Assembly (NCBI GenBank): GCA_964570205.1
Contig: CAZMXI010000223.1
Location: 1 to 6,750, forward strand
Direction: 5' to 3'
Length of the DNA: 6,750 bases
Origin: CAZMXI01 sp964570205
Lineage (GTDB): Bacteria; Planctomycetota; Phycisphaerae; Tepidisphaerales; Tepidisphaeraceae
The first letter of the stretch is position 1, and every line of letters starts with the position of its first letter. The notes under the pieces are model-generated. The model worked only from the letters and a program-made list of their open reading frames with translations. It did no database searches and was not told the DNA's origin. The translations under genes were made by a program, and so were the position numbers. Shown here one piece after another: positions 1 through 6,090 of this stretch.

Positions 1-1
1 G

Positions 2-1159
2 GGTCAGGAGGAATTCGTCACCGAGACCGAGGCCAAGGCCAACGACTACAAGTCGGCCGTGTCCGGCCGGCCGCTGACCCGCTACACCGAGCCCAGCTAC
101 TTCTTCCGGCTCAAGAAGTATGCCCCGAAGGTCCTCGAATACATCGAATCCAACCCCCGCTTCATCGAGCCGGAGGCCCGCCGCAACGAAGTCATCAGCA
201 AGCTGAAGGCGGGCGTCGAAGATCTGTCGATCAGCCGGGCGACGCTGACCTGGGGCATTCCGCTGCCCAACGATCCCAAGCACGTCATCTACGTGTGGAT
301 CGATGCCCTGAGCAACTACATCACCGCGCTGGGATATGGCCAGGCGGACGATGCCCGCTATCACAGGTACTGGCCGGGCGTCCACCTGATCGGCAAGGAA
401 ATCCTCTGGTTCCACACCGTCTACTGGCCGGCGATGCTGATGAGCATCGGCGAGCCGCTGCCGCGGCAGGTTTATGCGCATGGCTGGTGGACCGCCGAGG
501 GCAAGAAGATGAGCAAGTCGATGGGTAACTTCATCGACCTGGAGCGGCTGCGGAAGGTGATCAGCGCCTACGGACTGGATGCCATGCGGTATTACCTGCT
601 GCGGGCTGCGCCCTTTGGCAGCGACCTGGATTGGCGCGACAGCGAGTTCAACGCCGCCTACAACGAGCTGGGCAACGTGATCGGCAACTGCCTGAATCGG
701 GTGCTGAACATGAGCAACAAGTACCTGGGCGGAATCGTGCCGGAGGACCCCGGCCAGCCGACTGGAGAGGATATCGCCCATGCCGCGTTCGTGGCGAGGT
801 ACAACGATTTCGCGGCCGAGTTGGATATGCGTTATCAGCGCGTGCTCATGCAGGACTGCGTGACCGTGCCGGTGGAACTGGCCCGGCTGACCAATGGCTA
901 CGTCGATGCCCGGGCTCCCTTCAGGCTGGCGAAGGACCCGACCAAGGTCCAGGAGCTGAAATCCGTCCTGTGGCGGTCCATTCAGGCGATTCAGCGGGTG
1001 CTGGTTGGCCTGTTGCCGATTCTGCCGCATAAGGCGGCCGAGGGTCTGGCGCAGATGGGCGTGGATGTCAGCGGGAAGACGATGACGGAGTTGCTGCGGC
1101 CGCTGCCGGCGGGGCATAAGCTGAATCAGGGCAAGCCGCTGTTTCCAAAGGTCGAGTAG
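2..1159 (+). CDS. metG: Methionyl-tRNA synthetase, C-terminal part (5' end outside window)
   Basis: This class I synthetase charges tRNA-Met with methionine in the cytosol. The frame is open from base 2 and reads as MetRS sequence before any start codon, so the gene begins upstream; the GTG at 59 is internal. Counting that GTG as residue 1, the visible family motifs are YFFRL (14-18), LSISR (56-60), the WGIPLP and YVWIDALSNYITALGY core (65-93), YWPAMLMS (122-129), AHGWW (140-144) and the KMSKS ATP-binding loop at 150-154 (bases 506-520). The helical anticodon-binding domain follows, with an N-x2-NR segment near 210-214 and NGYVDARAPF at 279-288. In E. coli MetRS, from memory, the equivalent of F288 is the anticodon-stacking Trp461. 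The protein ends in LFPKVE, right after the anticodon domain, so it lacks the C-terminal Trbp111-like tRNA-binding domain of longer MetRS forms. The catalytic HIGH motif and zinc knuckle would lie upstream of the window. Confidence 0.97.
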   Translation, partial: GQEEFVTETEAKANDYKSAVSGRPLTRYTEPSYFFRLKKYAPKVLEYIESNPRFIEPEARRNEVISKLKAGVEDLSISRATLTWGIPLPNDPKHVIYVWIDALSNYITALGYGQADDARYHRYWPGVHLIGKEILWFHTVYWPAMLMSIGEPLPRQVYAHGWWTAEGKKMSKSMGNFIDLERLRKVISAYGLDAMRYYLLRAAPFGSDLDWRDSEFNAAYNELGNVIGNCLNRVLNMSNKYLGGIVPEDPGQPTGEDIAHAAFVARYNDFAAELDMRYQRVLMQDCVTVPVELARLTNGYVDARAPFRLAKDPTKVQELKSVLWRSIQAIQRVLVGLLPILPHKAAEGLAQMGVDVSGKTMTELLRPLPAGHKLNQGKPLFPKVE

Positions 1160-1162
1160 TCC

Positions 1163-1187
1163 GGGGACCGGGTGCGGGTAAGGCGGG
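1163..1187 (+). other. Putative G-quadruplex motif after metG
   Basis: Four G-runs of at least three (1163-1166, 1170-1172, 1176-1178, 1185-1187) are separated by loops of 3, 3 and 6 bases. This fits the usual G3+N1-7 pattern. The motif lies on the coding strand, three bases after the metG stop and about 40 bases before the next start, so it would be present in a read-through mRNA. Such patterns arise by chance in GC-rich DNA, and nothing here proves folding or function. Confidence 0.35.
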
Positions 1188-1229
1188 TTATACGTGGCGT
1201 TCGTGGGTGAAGTGGAGTAAATTCAGAGT

Positions 1230-1631
1230 ATGCCCGAGCGCGAGACCAAGCCATCCAAGTCGATCGAGGAGATCGCCGAAGAGGTCGGTCTGTACCCGGT
1301 TGAGGCGTACGAATTCGTCCAGACTGGGCTGCACCACACGGTCCAGAAACTCCACGGCGAAGAGAAAGAGCCGGGCGCGCGGCGGCATGTCAGCGGCCGG
1401 GAACTGAGCGAGGGATTGCGAACCTACGCGCTCATGCAATGGGGATTCCTTGCCCGGACGGTCCTTCGGCGATGGAACATTACCCGAACGGATGACTTCG
1501 GCCGGATTGTCTTCGCGCTGGTGGACAATGGCTGGATGAGCAAGACCGATGAGGATACGCCCGAGGATTTCCACAACGTTTTTGATTTTGAGGCGGCCTT
1601 CGAAGACTATCGCATCGAGTGCGAATCATGA
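1230..1631 (+). CDS. Minf_1886-family protein (PVC-restricted, unknown function)
   Basis: A 133-residue soluble protein with no signal peptide or membrane span. It matches what I recall of the Minf_1886 family (TIGR04138), an uncharacterised family of Planctomycetota and Verrucomicrobiota. The recognisable segments are YPVEAYEFVQTGLHHTVQKL (22-41), RRHVSGRELSEGLRTYAL (51-68), an LARTVLRRWNITRTDDFG stretch (74-91), IVFALVDNGWMSKTD (93-107) and the acidic end EDFHNVFDFEAAFEDYR (112-128). The length is normal for the family. The ATG at 1230 is preceded by GGAG at 1214-1217, a rather long spacing of 12 bases; no better in-frame start is visible. It follows metG by 70 bases on the same strand and overlaps the next gene by four bases, so it probably belongs to the metG transcript. 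Its function is not known. Family assignment is from memory of its sequence pattern, not from a search. Confidence 0.88.
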   Translation: MPERETKPSKSIEEIAEEVGLYPVEAYEFVQTGLHHTVQKLHGEEKEPGARRHVSGRELSEGLRTYALMQWGFLARTVLRRWNITRTDDFGRIVFALVDNGWMSKTDEDTPEDFHNVFDFEAAFEDYRIECES

Positions 1632-1813
1632 GGCGGCATCGCACGGCTGCTTCCTCGACCAAGGCGCATAACGACCGTCCGGCTTCGCGCCAGGCGCGCA
1701 ACGTCACGCCGCTGAAGCCTCGCCCGCTGCTGCTGGCGGTGCTGAGCGTCATCTTTGCGCTCTGGGTGGGCTTTCTGATCGTGCTGTATTTCACGACGAT
1801 CAAGCCGCGTTGA
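1628..1813 (+). CDS. Small single-span membrane protein
   Basis: A 61-residue protein with a basic, hydrophilic N-terminal arm (residues 1-31, rich in Arg, Lys and His), one hydrophobic helix at about 33-56, and a very short tail ending TTIKPR. Such a layout suggests an inner-membrane protein with the basic arm in the cytoplasm. I chose the ATG at 1628 because its ATGA overlap with the upstream stop (1629-1631) is typical of translational coupling. A GTG at 1619 in the same frame would add only three residues. There is no strong ribosome binding site of its own, which fits coupling. I do not recognise a named family. Tight linkage to the Minf_1886-family gene suggests the two products are needed together, but that is inference. 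Confidence 0.65.
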   Translation: MRRHRTAASSTKAHNDRPASRQARNVTPLKPRPLLLAVLSVIFALWVGFLIVLYFTTIKPR

Positions 1814-1821
1814 GCGCCTTG
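1801..1821. terminator. Imperfect hairpin at the convergent gene ends (weak terminator candidate)
   Basis: CAAG/CTTG outer arms (1801-1804, 1818-1821) and CGC/GCG inner arms (1806-1808, 1814-1816) enclose a 5-base loop, with a single C-C mismatch between them. The loop contains the stop codon of the plus-strand gene, and the minus-strand gene ends six bases further on at 1827. The position between two converging genes suits a bidirectional terminator. There is no real T-tract on either side (only TCGTTTC on the plus side), so this is a weak call. Confidence 0.25.
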
Positions 1822-1826
1822 TCGTT

Positions 1827-2489
1827 TCAACTCCGTCTTGCGCGACTCCGGACAGTCCTCCGGGCCGACTGGCTCTGTTCCTTACCCGATGCGCCCGTCT
1901 TGGCGCCTTGGGCCCGCTGGCTGGTTGTATTGGCTGCTGCGGCACATGTCGATGCCGTGTCGGCCGTTTGCGGGGCGACGGCGCCACCTTGACGGGCCTG
2001 GTTGAGTGCCTCCTGGTCGGCGGCGAGGATGTCGCGCCACTTCGCCTGATCGCGTTGCTGCTTCTCACGCATCAGCCTGATGAGGTTCTCGCCCTCCAGG
2101 CGAATGTGGTCTTCGACTGCCCTGCCCCAAGCTGACACGGCGGTCGCATCCAGCGGCGTGCCCGGTGCCAGGGAGACGCCGATGAGCCGCAAGTCGCCGG
2201 CAAGTTGCGGGCCCACGCGGTCCTCCAGACCCACCTGGACCATCAGAGCATAGACGCTGAATCGCTCACGCACGGCCTCAACCTCGTTCTGCATCCTGAA
2301 GCGGTACATCTGAACGATGTCCTGGTCTTCGGCCAGCTCCTTGCGGGAAAGACGGGTGTCCTCTTCGAGCTTGGCGCGGGCGGCCGTCGCGTCCAGAGGC
2401 GCGACGGCGGCCTGGGCCGCGGATGCCTGAAGAAACGAGAAAACCAGAGCAACGAGACACCAAGGCAGATGGGTTCTGACGAACTGCAT
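1827..2489 (-). CDS. Secreted or periplasmic helical protein, unknown function
   Basis: A 220-residue protein. I chose the ATG at 2489 because a strong GGGAGG lies five bases upstream (complement of 2495-2500) and because it places a signal peptide at the N-terminus: MQFVRTHLP, a hydrophobic core at 11-21, then ASAAQA with likely cleavage near residue 27. The frame stays open further upstream, but that extension is Arg/Gly-rich and would bury the signal peptide. Mature residues 34-80 are charged and predicted helical, with LSRKELAEDQDIVQMYRFRM; residues 125-165 form another charged helix (WGRAVEDHIRLEGENLIRLM and following). From about 168 the tail is low in complexity (Ala, Thr, Gln, Ser) and ends in a basic stretch, RRTVRSRARRS. 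No catalytic motif or known family is recognised. It converges with the small membrane protein gene and may be co-transcribed with the candidate small gene upstream at 2516-2697. Confidence 0.72.
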   Translation of the reverse strand: MQFVRTHLPWCLVALVFSFLQASAAQAAVAPLDATAARAKLEEDTRLSRKELAEDQDIVQMYRFRMQNEVEAVRERFSVYALMVQVGLEDRVGPQLAGDLRLIGVSLAPGTPLDATAVSAWGRAVEDHIRLEGENLIRLMREKQQRDQAKWRDILAADQEALNQARQGGAVAPQTADTASTCAAAANTTSQRAQGAKTGASGKEQSQSARRTVRSRARRS

Positions 2490-2515
2490 GCGATCCTCCC
2501 TGTCGAGACACGTGG

Positions 2516-2697
2516 CTATGGTGCGGCCGACTCCAGCCGGCACACGGCCACGAGACAGTTCTTTTTGAGTACGACTTGTTGCCCCGCCAAAACACCCAGG
2601 GCCAAGACGCCTCGGCCGGCAATCCAACACCCATTGCCGCCAGTACGTTGGACGTCGGATGCGCCAAGAAGTTTCGGGTCTCTGGTGTTCTGGCCAT
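2516..2697 (-). pseudogene. Candidate small gene with perfect ribosome binding site and an apparent frame break
   Basis: On the minus strand an ATG at 2697 is preceded at seven bases by a full TAAGGAGG (complement of 2705-2712), the strongest ribosome binding site in the window. The frame from this ATG begins MARTPETRNFLAHPTSNVLA, then turns into Trp-rich, unlikely protein and overlaps the next gene down to 2278. A one-base shift (-1 direction) around 2605-2625 enters a frame with a hydrophobic GVLALGVLAGQQVVLKKNC run and CRLESAAP, stopping at 2514-2516. That stop is 26 bases before the ATG of the secreted-protein gene. The joined product would be about 60 residues and would look like a small exported or membrane protein. 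A sequencing error, a true pseudogene, programmed frameshifting, or a real overlapping ORF are all possible. Confidence 0.35.
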
Positions 2698-2704
2698 GAA
2701 GTGG

Positions 2705-2712
2705 CCTCCTTA
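2705..2712 (-). promoter_or_regulatory. Perfect Shine-Dalgarno sequence TAAGGAGG
   Basis: The eight bases match the anti-Shine-Dalgarno sequence completely and sit seven bases before the ATG at 2697. This is strong evidence that translation starts there, whatever the fate of the downstream frame. Confidence 0.6.
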
Positions 2713-2853
2713 GAGCGGCACCCTGATTAAGCTCAGTTGCCGGTGGTCCGATGTTCAAGACAGGCTTGCCGCGACGCTGACGACGCGGGGCCACCGCATG
2801 CCGCCACGCGCTTAAAACCAGTCGGGTCAAAAAGTTGCAGCGAAGGGCAGTAG
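2713..2853. other. Divergent intergenic region
   Basis: This stretch separates the minus-strand small gene from the plus-strand EAL gene, so promoters in both directions are expected here. On the minus strand a TTGAAC (complement of about 2754-2759) resembles a -35 box, but I find no convincing -10 at 16-18 bases. On the plus strand only a poor TTAAAA at 2812-2817 is visible. No operator, riboswitch or repeat stands out. Confidence 0.3.
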
Positions 2854-3966
2854 ATGGAGCACCGTCAATTGGGTCATCCGGATCGCGCGGATCAGGTGGA
2901 TTACCTGCTGATCTCGGCGGTTAACGCGCTGACCGCAAGCCGAATTCGGACCGAACTGCTGGCCGCCGGCATGTCATGCGTGCAAACCGAGCTGGGGCTG
3001 GAGGTTGCATGTCACGATCTGGATTGGCGGGCGATCCTGGAGTCGATTTCTCTAATTCTCTCGCCGGCCGAGCGCCGTGATACTCACATTGCGCGGCTGG
3101 AATTATCGGACGATCGGGATGCGGTTCACCGTGCCATCTTCCGAGCCAAGGGGCTGGAGACCCTCCTGTCGGAGTTCCGCGAGGGTTGGTTCGAGGTCAT
3201 GCTCGCGCAGAAGAACATCGCCATTCACTTCCAGCCGCTGGTGCAATACCCGCCAGGTCGGATTCACGGCTATGAATGTCTGATGCGGGGAAGCCTGGTG
3301 GATGGCCGGCCGATTCCTCCGACACGCATTTTCGAAACCGCCCGGAAGCTGGACCGCGTGAACGTGCTGGACCGGCATTGCCGATCGGCTGCGCTGCACC
3401 GCGCAGGGCAGATCGCGGACAGCAACCTGGTGTTCTTCGTGAATTTCCTGCCCAGCTCCATCGCCGACGCTCGTAAGGGGCTTGAAGAAGTCCTGGCGGA
3501 CATCCGGCAGGCTGGACTGCGGCCGGAGCAGGTTGCGTTCGAGGTTGTCGAGACGGACAAGGTTCAGGATCGACGGCACCTGGTCGACGTGCTTCGATAT
3601 TTCCGAAAGGCCGGTTGCCGGATCGCCCTGGACGATGTGGGCGCGGGCTACTCTTCACTGCTGTCGTTTGCGACGCTTCGGCCGGACTACATCAAACTCG
3701 ACGGCGAGCTGGTGCGGCGGGCGTCGACCAGCGCGCTGGAGGCGAAGCTGGTGGCCGACCTTGCCGAGACGGCGCGGCAGAATGGAATCATCACCGTGGC
3801 CGAAGGCATCGAGACCGAGCAGGATATGCGGCTGGTGCTGAACTGCGGAATCCGCATCACTCAGGGCTTCTTCCACGCCCGCCCCCAGGCTGAGCCGATG
3901 CGGGAGCAGCAGGTTGAAGAACTGATTGCCCGTCTGAAACGAGTCAGCCATGTGCCCAGGACGTGA
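2854..3966 (+). CDS. Stand-alone EAL-domain cyclic-di-GMP phosphodiesterase
   Basis: A 370-residue protein. The EAL domain (about 115-362) hydrolyses the second messenger c-di-GMP to pGpG. The catalytic set is complete: HFQPLV (125-130), the EAL motif as YECLMR with E141 and R145, the metal-binding Asn in FVNFLP (N197), FEVVE with E230 and E233, the DD pair in LDDVGAGYSSL (D260, D261), YIKLD with K281, VAEGIE with E317 and E320, and ITQGFFHARP with Q337. It is therefore probably active. The EAL tripeptide itself reads ECL, a tolerated change. There is no GGDEF domain, no signal peptide and no membrane span. Residues 1-115 are an unassigned region (ISAVNALTASRIRTELLAAG near 21-40, then a mixed alpha/beta pattern) that may sense or dimerise. 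The ATG at 2854 has AGGG about six bases upstream. It is divergent from the small gene on its left and appears monocistronic. Confidence 0.92.
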   Translation: MEHRQLGHPDRADQVDYLLISAVNALTASRIRTELLAAGMSCVQTELGLEVACHDLDWRAILESISLILSPAERRDTHIARLELSDDRDAVHRAIFRAKGLETLLSEFREGWFEVMLAQKNIAIHFQPLVQYPPGRIHGYECLMRGSLVDGRPIPPTRIFETARKLDRVNVLDRHCRSAALHRAGQIADSNLVFFVNFLPSSIADARKGLEEVLADIRQAGLRPEQVAFEVVETDKVQDRRHLVDVLRYFRKAGCRIALDDVGAGYSSLLSFATLRPDYIKLDGELVRRASTSALEAKLVADLAETARQNGIITVAEGIETEQDMRLVLNCGIRITQGFFHARPQAEPMREQQVEELIARLKRVSHVPRT

Positions 3967-4041
3967 CCATCAGATGCTCTCGGCGCGCTGATCGGATCGG
4001 CGGGGCGCTCGACCACCGCGCCAGAAGGATGGCGGGCCGCA

Positions 4042-4069
4042 GGCCCTCGATGGGGCCCAGGGGTGTTTT
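4042..4069 (+). terminator. Weak terminator candidate after the EAL gene
   Basis: GGCCC (4042-4046) can pair with GGGCC (4053-4057) across a 6-base loop, and a TTTT run follows at 4066-4069. The same GGCCC can instead pair with GGGCC at 4034-4038 across a 3-base loop. The T-run is about eight bases beyond the stem, so it is not a textbook intrinsic terminator. It lies in the 144-base gap between the converging EAL and permease genes, where a terminator is expected; nothing else is visible in that gap. Confidence 0.25.
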
Positions 4070-4110
4070 CCGTCAATCAGAACGGGGTTCCAGGACTACC
4101 CGGCGCCAGC

Positions 4111-5013
4111 TCAGGTCAGGAGCTTGTCGCGCTGGAAGAACATCCGGCCGATCGCGAACGATATCGCCGCTGGAATGAGCAGCAGAATCATGGCCAGGAG
4201 ATACTGCACCACAAACGGCATGCCAAGCCACCACTTGAGGAAAGGGACGAGCGCTTCGCGGAACGGCCCGTAGCGGGCCAGCAACGGTCCGCCATAGCCC
4301 ATACCGAAGAAGACGATGAAGAAGACCACGCCCATGCTCTGGCTGGCGCCTTTGACCGTCTCGGCCTTGGCGCTGACGGCCGCGCCGATGCTGACGATGA
4401 CGGTCTGTACGATGATCAGCAGCGGAACGCTCAGGACCAGAAGATGCAGCGGAATGTTGATCGGCGCCTGACGCAACTGATCGCGCAGGAGATAGAGCCC
4501 GATCGCGGCCGGCGCCAGCAGCAGCGCATAGCCGACCGCTACCATGGGAATCAACACGCTCAGGCACTTGGCCAGGAAAAGCGTCGTGTCGGGAATGGGT
4601 GAGGCCAGAAGAATCTCGAGCGTGCGGGCCTCCTTCTCGCCGGCGAAGCTGGCGACGACGCCGGCGATGACATAGCCCAATGAGAAGAACAGGCCGATGC
4701 CCGCGCCGACGGCGATGGCGGCCCATCGCACCGCCATCACGACGCTGCCCCGGGCGAAGGGCGACTGCTCCTCGGTCGGGCCCGGCGACGTGGCGGGCGC
4801 CGGCCGGCTGGACGGATCCGTCACGGCGTTTGGCGCTTCGGAGGTGTCTTGCCTGGCTGTCCTGCCCTGGCGGGCGGCGTTGTAACTGATCGAGACCACC
4901 ACGCCGACGAGCACCACGACGGAAATGACGATGCCCACGAGCTGATGCCGCTCGCGGAGGGTGGTGCGCAGCTCCTTGGCAATCATGGTGCGAAGCAGAA
5001 GGCCGAATTTCAT
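4111..5013 (-). CDS. ABC-2 type exporter permease
   Basis: A 300-residue integral membrane protein forming the channel half of an ABC exporter with the ATPase encoded just upstream. Hydrophobic segments lie at about 25-43, 97-121, 148-176, 187-212, 225-246 and 265-289, giving six spans. The cytoplasmic motif GEKEARTLEILLASPI at 125-140, after the second span, is characteristic of the ABC-2 / NatB-like family. Between spans one and two is a loop of about 50 residues rich in Pro, Ser, Thr and Ala (46-90), probably disordered and outside the cytoplasm; it replaces the folded extracytoplasmic domain found in larger NatB-type permeases. The ATG at 5013 overlaps the ATPase stop in an ATGA and has GGGAGGT five bases upstream (complement of 5019-5025), so both coupling and independent initiation are possible. 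The substrate cannot be told from sequence. Confidence 0.9.
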   Translation of the reverse strand: MKFGLLLRTMIAKELRTTLRERHQLVGIVISVVVLVGVVVSISYNAARQGRTARQDTSEAPNAVTDPSSRPAPATSPGPTEEQSPFARGSVVMAVRWAAIAVGAGIGLFFSLGYVIAGVVASFAGEKEARTLEILLASPIPDTTLFLAKCLSVLIPMVAVGYALLLAPAAIGLYLLRDQLRQAPINIPLHLLVLSVPLLIIVQTVIVSIGAAVSAKAETVKGASQSMGVVFFIVFFGMGYGGPLLARYGPFREALVPFLKWWLGMPFVVQYLLAMILLLIPAAISFAIGRMFFQRDKLLT

Positions 5014-5963
5014 GGCCGACCTCCCTCGTGCTCGCCGATCGCTGATCGGTAGAGGCTCCGCAGGTCCCGGCCTTCGCGGGCGAATTCCAGCACATCAGCC
5101 CCGCTCTCGACCAGGCCCCGAACGAGGCTCGGCACGACGGACTGAGCGTCGCCGCCCACCTCGAACCGAATCACCCGGCCTGCGACGGCCAGGTTGACGA
5201 TGCCGCGGGCATTGCGGAGATGCTCTGCTGCGGCGCCCCCATCGCCCGCAACCTCGACGCGATAGCGACGCTCGCCGCCCCCCAGCTCCGCCATGGTTCC
5301 CTCAACGAGCATGCGTTTTCGCATGATCGCGATCCGGGTGCAGAGGCGTTCGACTTCCTCCAGGTGATGCGAGCAGAGGATCACCGTGACGCCGCGCTCG
5401 GCGGCCAGCGTCTTCAGCAGGTTCCAGACCTCTTCGACGACGGCCGGATCGAGCCCTGCCGTGGGTTCATCCAGCAGAAGGATGCGCGGCTGATGCAGGA
5501 GCGCGCGAATGAGATGAAACTTGCGCCGCATGCCCCTTGAGAAAGTGTTGAGGCGGTGGCGAACGCGGTCTTCGAGTCCCAGCCGCTCGATCAACGGCAT
5601 CGAACGCTGTTCAACGGCCCCGGGATCCAGCCCATACAGCGAACCGTAGTAGGCAAGCTCTTCCTGGAGCGTGAGGTTTTTGTGATCGCCGGCATCCTCG
5701 GGAACCAGGCCGAAGCGGCTGCGTGCCTCGCCGGGGTCTTCGGCCATCGAGATTCCGTCCACTCGCACACTCCCGCTGGTCGGGCGCAGCAGACCGCATA
5801 ACATGCGCACCGTGGTCGTCTTGCCAGCGCCATTGGGCCCGAGCAGGCCGAAGATCTCCCCCGCTTGTACGGTCAGGTTGAGATCTTCGACGGCGGCGAC
5901 ATCGCCGACCTTGTTGCGATAGACCTTGCCGAGGCGATGAGTTTCGATGGCCGGTGCGTCCAA
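5010..5963 (-). CDS. ABC transporter ATP-binding protein (NatA/CcmA-like exporter ATPase)
   Basis: A 317-residue ATPase that powers the permease encoded downstream. It has Walker A GPNGAGKTT (42-50), a Q-loop segment FGLVPED with Glu (E89) at the usual Gln position, a signature FSRGM (141-145) in place of LSGGQ, Walker B ILLLDEP (161-167), the D-loop GLDP (170-173) and the switch His in CSHHLEEVE (H199). Glu in the Q-loop and an SxGM signature are common in ABC-2 exporter ATPases, so it is probably active. Residues after about 225 form a C-terminal accessory domain (YRVEV, FEVGG, ending in DLRSLYRSAIG), typical of this subfamily. The start is TTG at 5963: the frame upstream holds no ATG or GTG before a stop, and GGAG lies eight bases before the TTG (complement of 5972-5975). 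It follows the lipoprotein gene by 127 bases on the same strand. Confidence 0.95.
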   Translation of the reverse strand: MDAPAIETHRLGKVYRNKVGDVAAVEDLNLTVQAGEIFGLLGPNGAGKTTTVRMLCGLLRPTSGSVRVDGISMAEDPGEARSRFGLVPEDAGDHKNLTLQEELAYYGSLYGLDPGAVEQRSMPLIERLGLEDRVRHRLNTFSRGMRRKFHLIRALLHQPRILLLDEPTAGLDPAVVEEVWNLLKTLAAERGVTVILCSHHLEEVERLCTRIAIMRKRMLVEGTMAELGGGERRYRVEVAGDGGAAAEHLRNARGIVNLAVAGRVIRFEVGGDAQSVVPSLVRGLVESGADVLEFAREGRDLRSLYRSAIGEHEGGRP

Positions 5964-6090
5964 AGGCTCAGCTCCATCGTTGTCGTAACGCGGTCGGCTA
6001 TGCGCCCGTCGCCCATACGCCGGGGCTGAACGACATGGTATTCATGATCCGGATTCGCCGCGCGTTCGTTCGATGAGCCGCGGGATGAGC
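5964..6090 (-). other. Intergenic gap between lipoprotein and ABC ATPase genes
   Basis: The 127-base gap contains the GGAG ribosome binding site for the TTG start. It also holds a 15-codon reading frame on the minus strand beginning MNTMSFSPGV, without a good ribosome binding site and probably a chance frame. I see no terminator hairpin and no convincing promoter, so the exporter genes may be transcribed from the lipoprotein promoter or from a promoter I cannot recognise. Confidence 0.3.

Noticed and set aside
59..61. GTG at 59 as the start of the synthetase gene
   Set aside because: The frame is open back to the window edge and encodes typical MetRS sequence (EEFVTETEAK), so the gene starts outside the window.
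1188..1574. Minus-strand 128-codon frame opposite the Minf_1886-family gene
   Set aside because: It is a mirror frame of a gene with clear family features and has no plausible domain of its own.
2490..2630. Longer N-terminus for the secreted protein (start near 2630)
   Set aside because: The extension is Arg/Gly-rich, places the signal peptide internally, and ignores the strong GGGAGG before the ATG at 2489.
3103..3579. Minus-strand 158-codon frame opposite the EAL gene
   Set aside because: Shadow of a gene with complete catalytic motifs; no independent support.
4063..4602. Plus-strand 179-codon frame opposite the permease
   Set aside because: Composition is His/Gln/Asp-heavy, as expected for the complement of a hydrophobic membrane gene.
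4073..5095. Minus-strand 340-codon frame overlapping the permease
   Set aside because: Its translation is Arg/His/Gly-rich and lacks structure; the permease frame has six membrane spans and the ABC-2 motif.
5964..6060. A 15-codon minus-strand peptide (MNTMSFSPGV...) upstream of the ATPase as a leader
   Set aside because: No good ribosome binding site, no residue bias typical of attenuator leaders, and no terminator hairpin follows.
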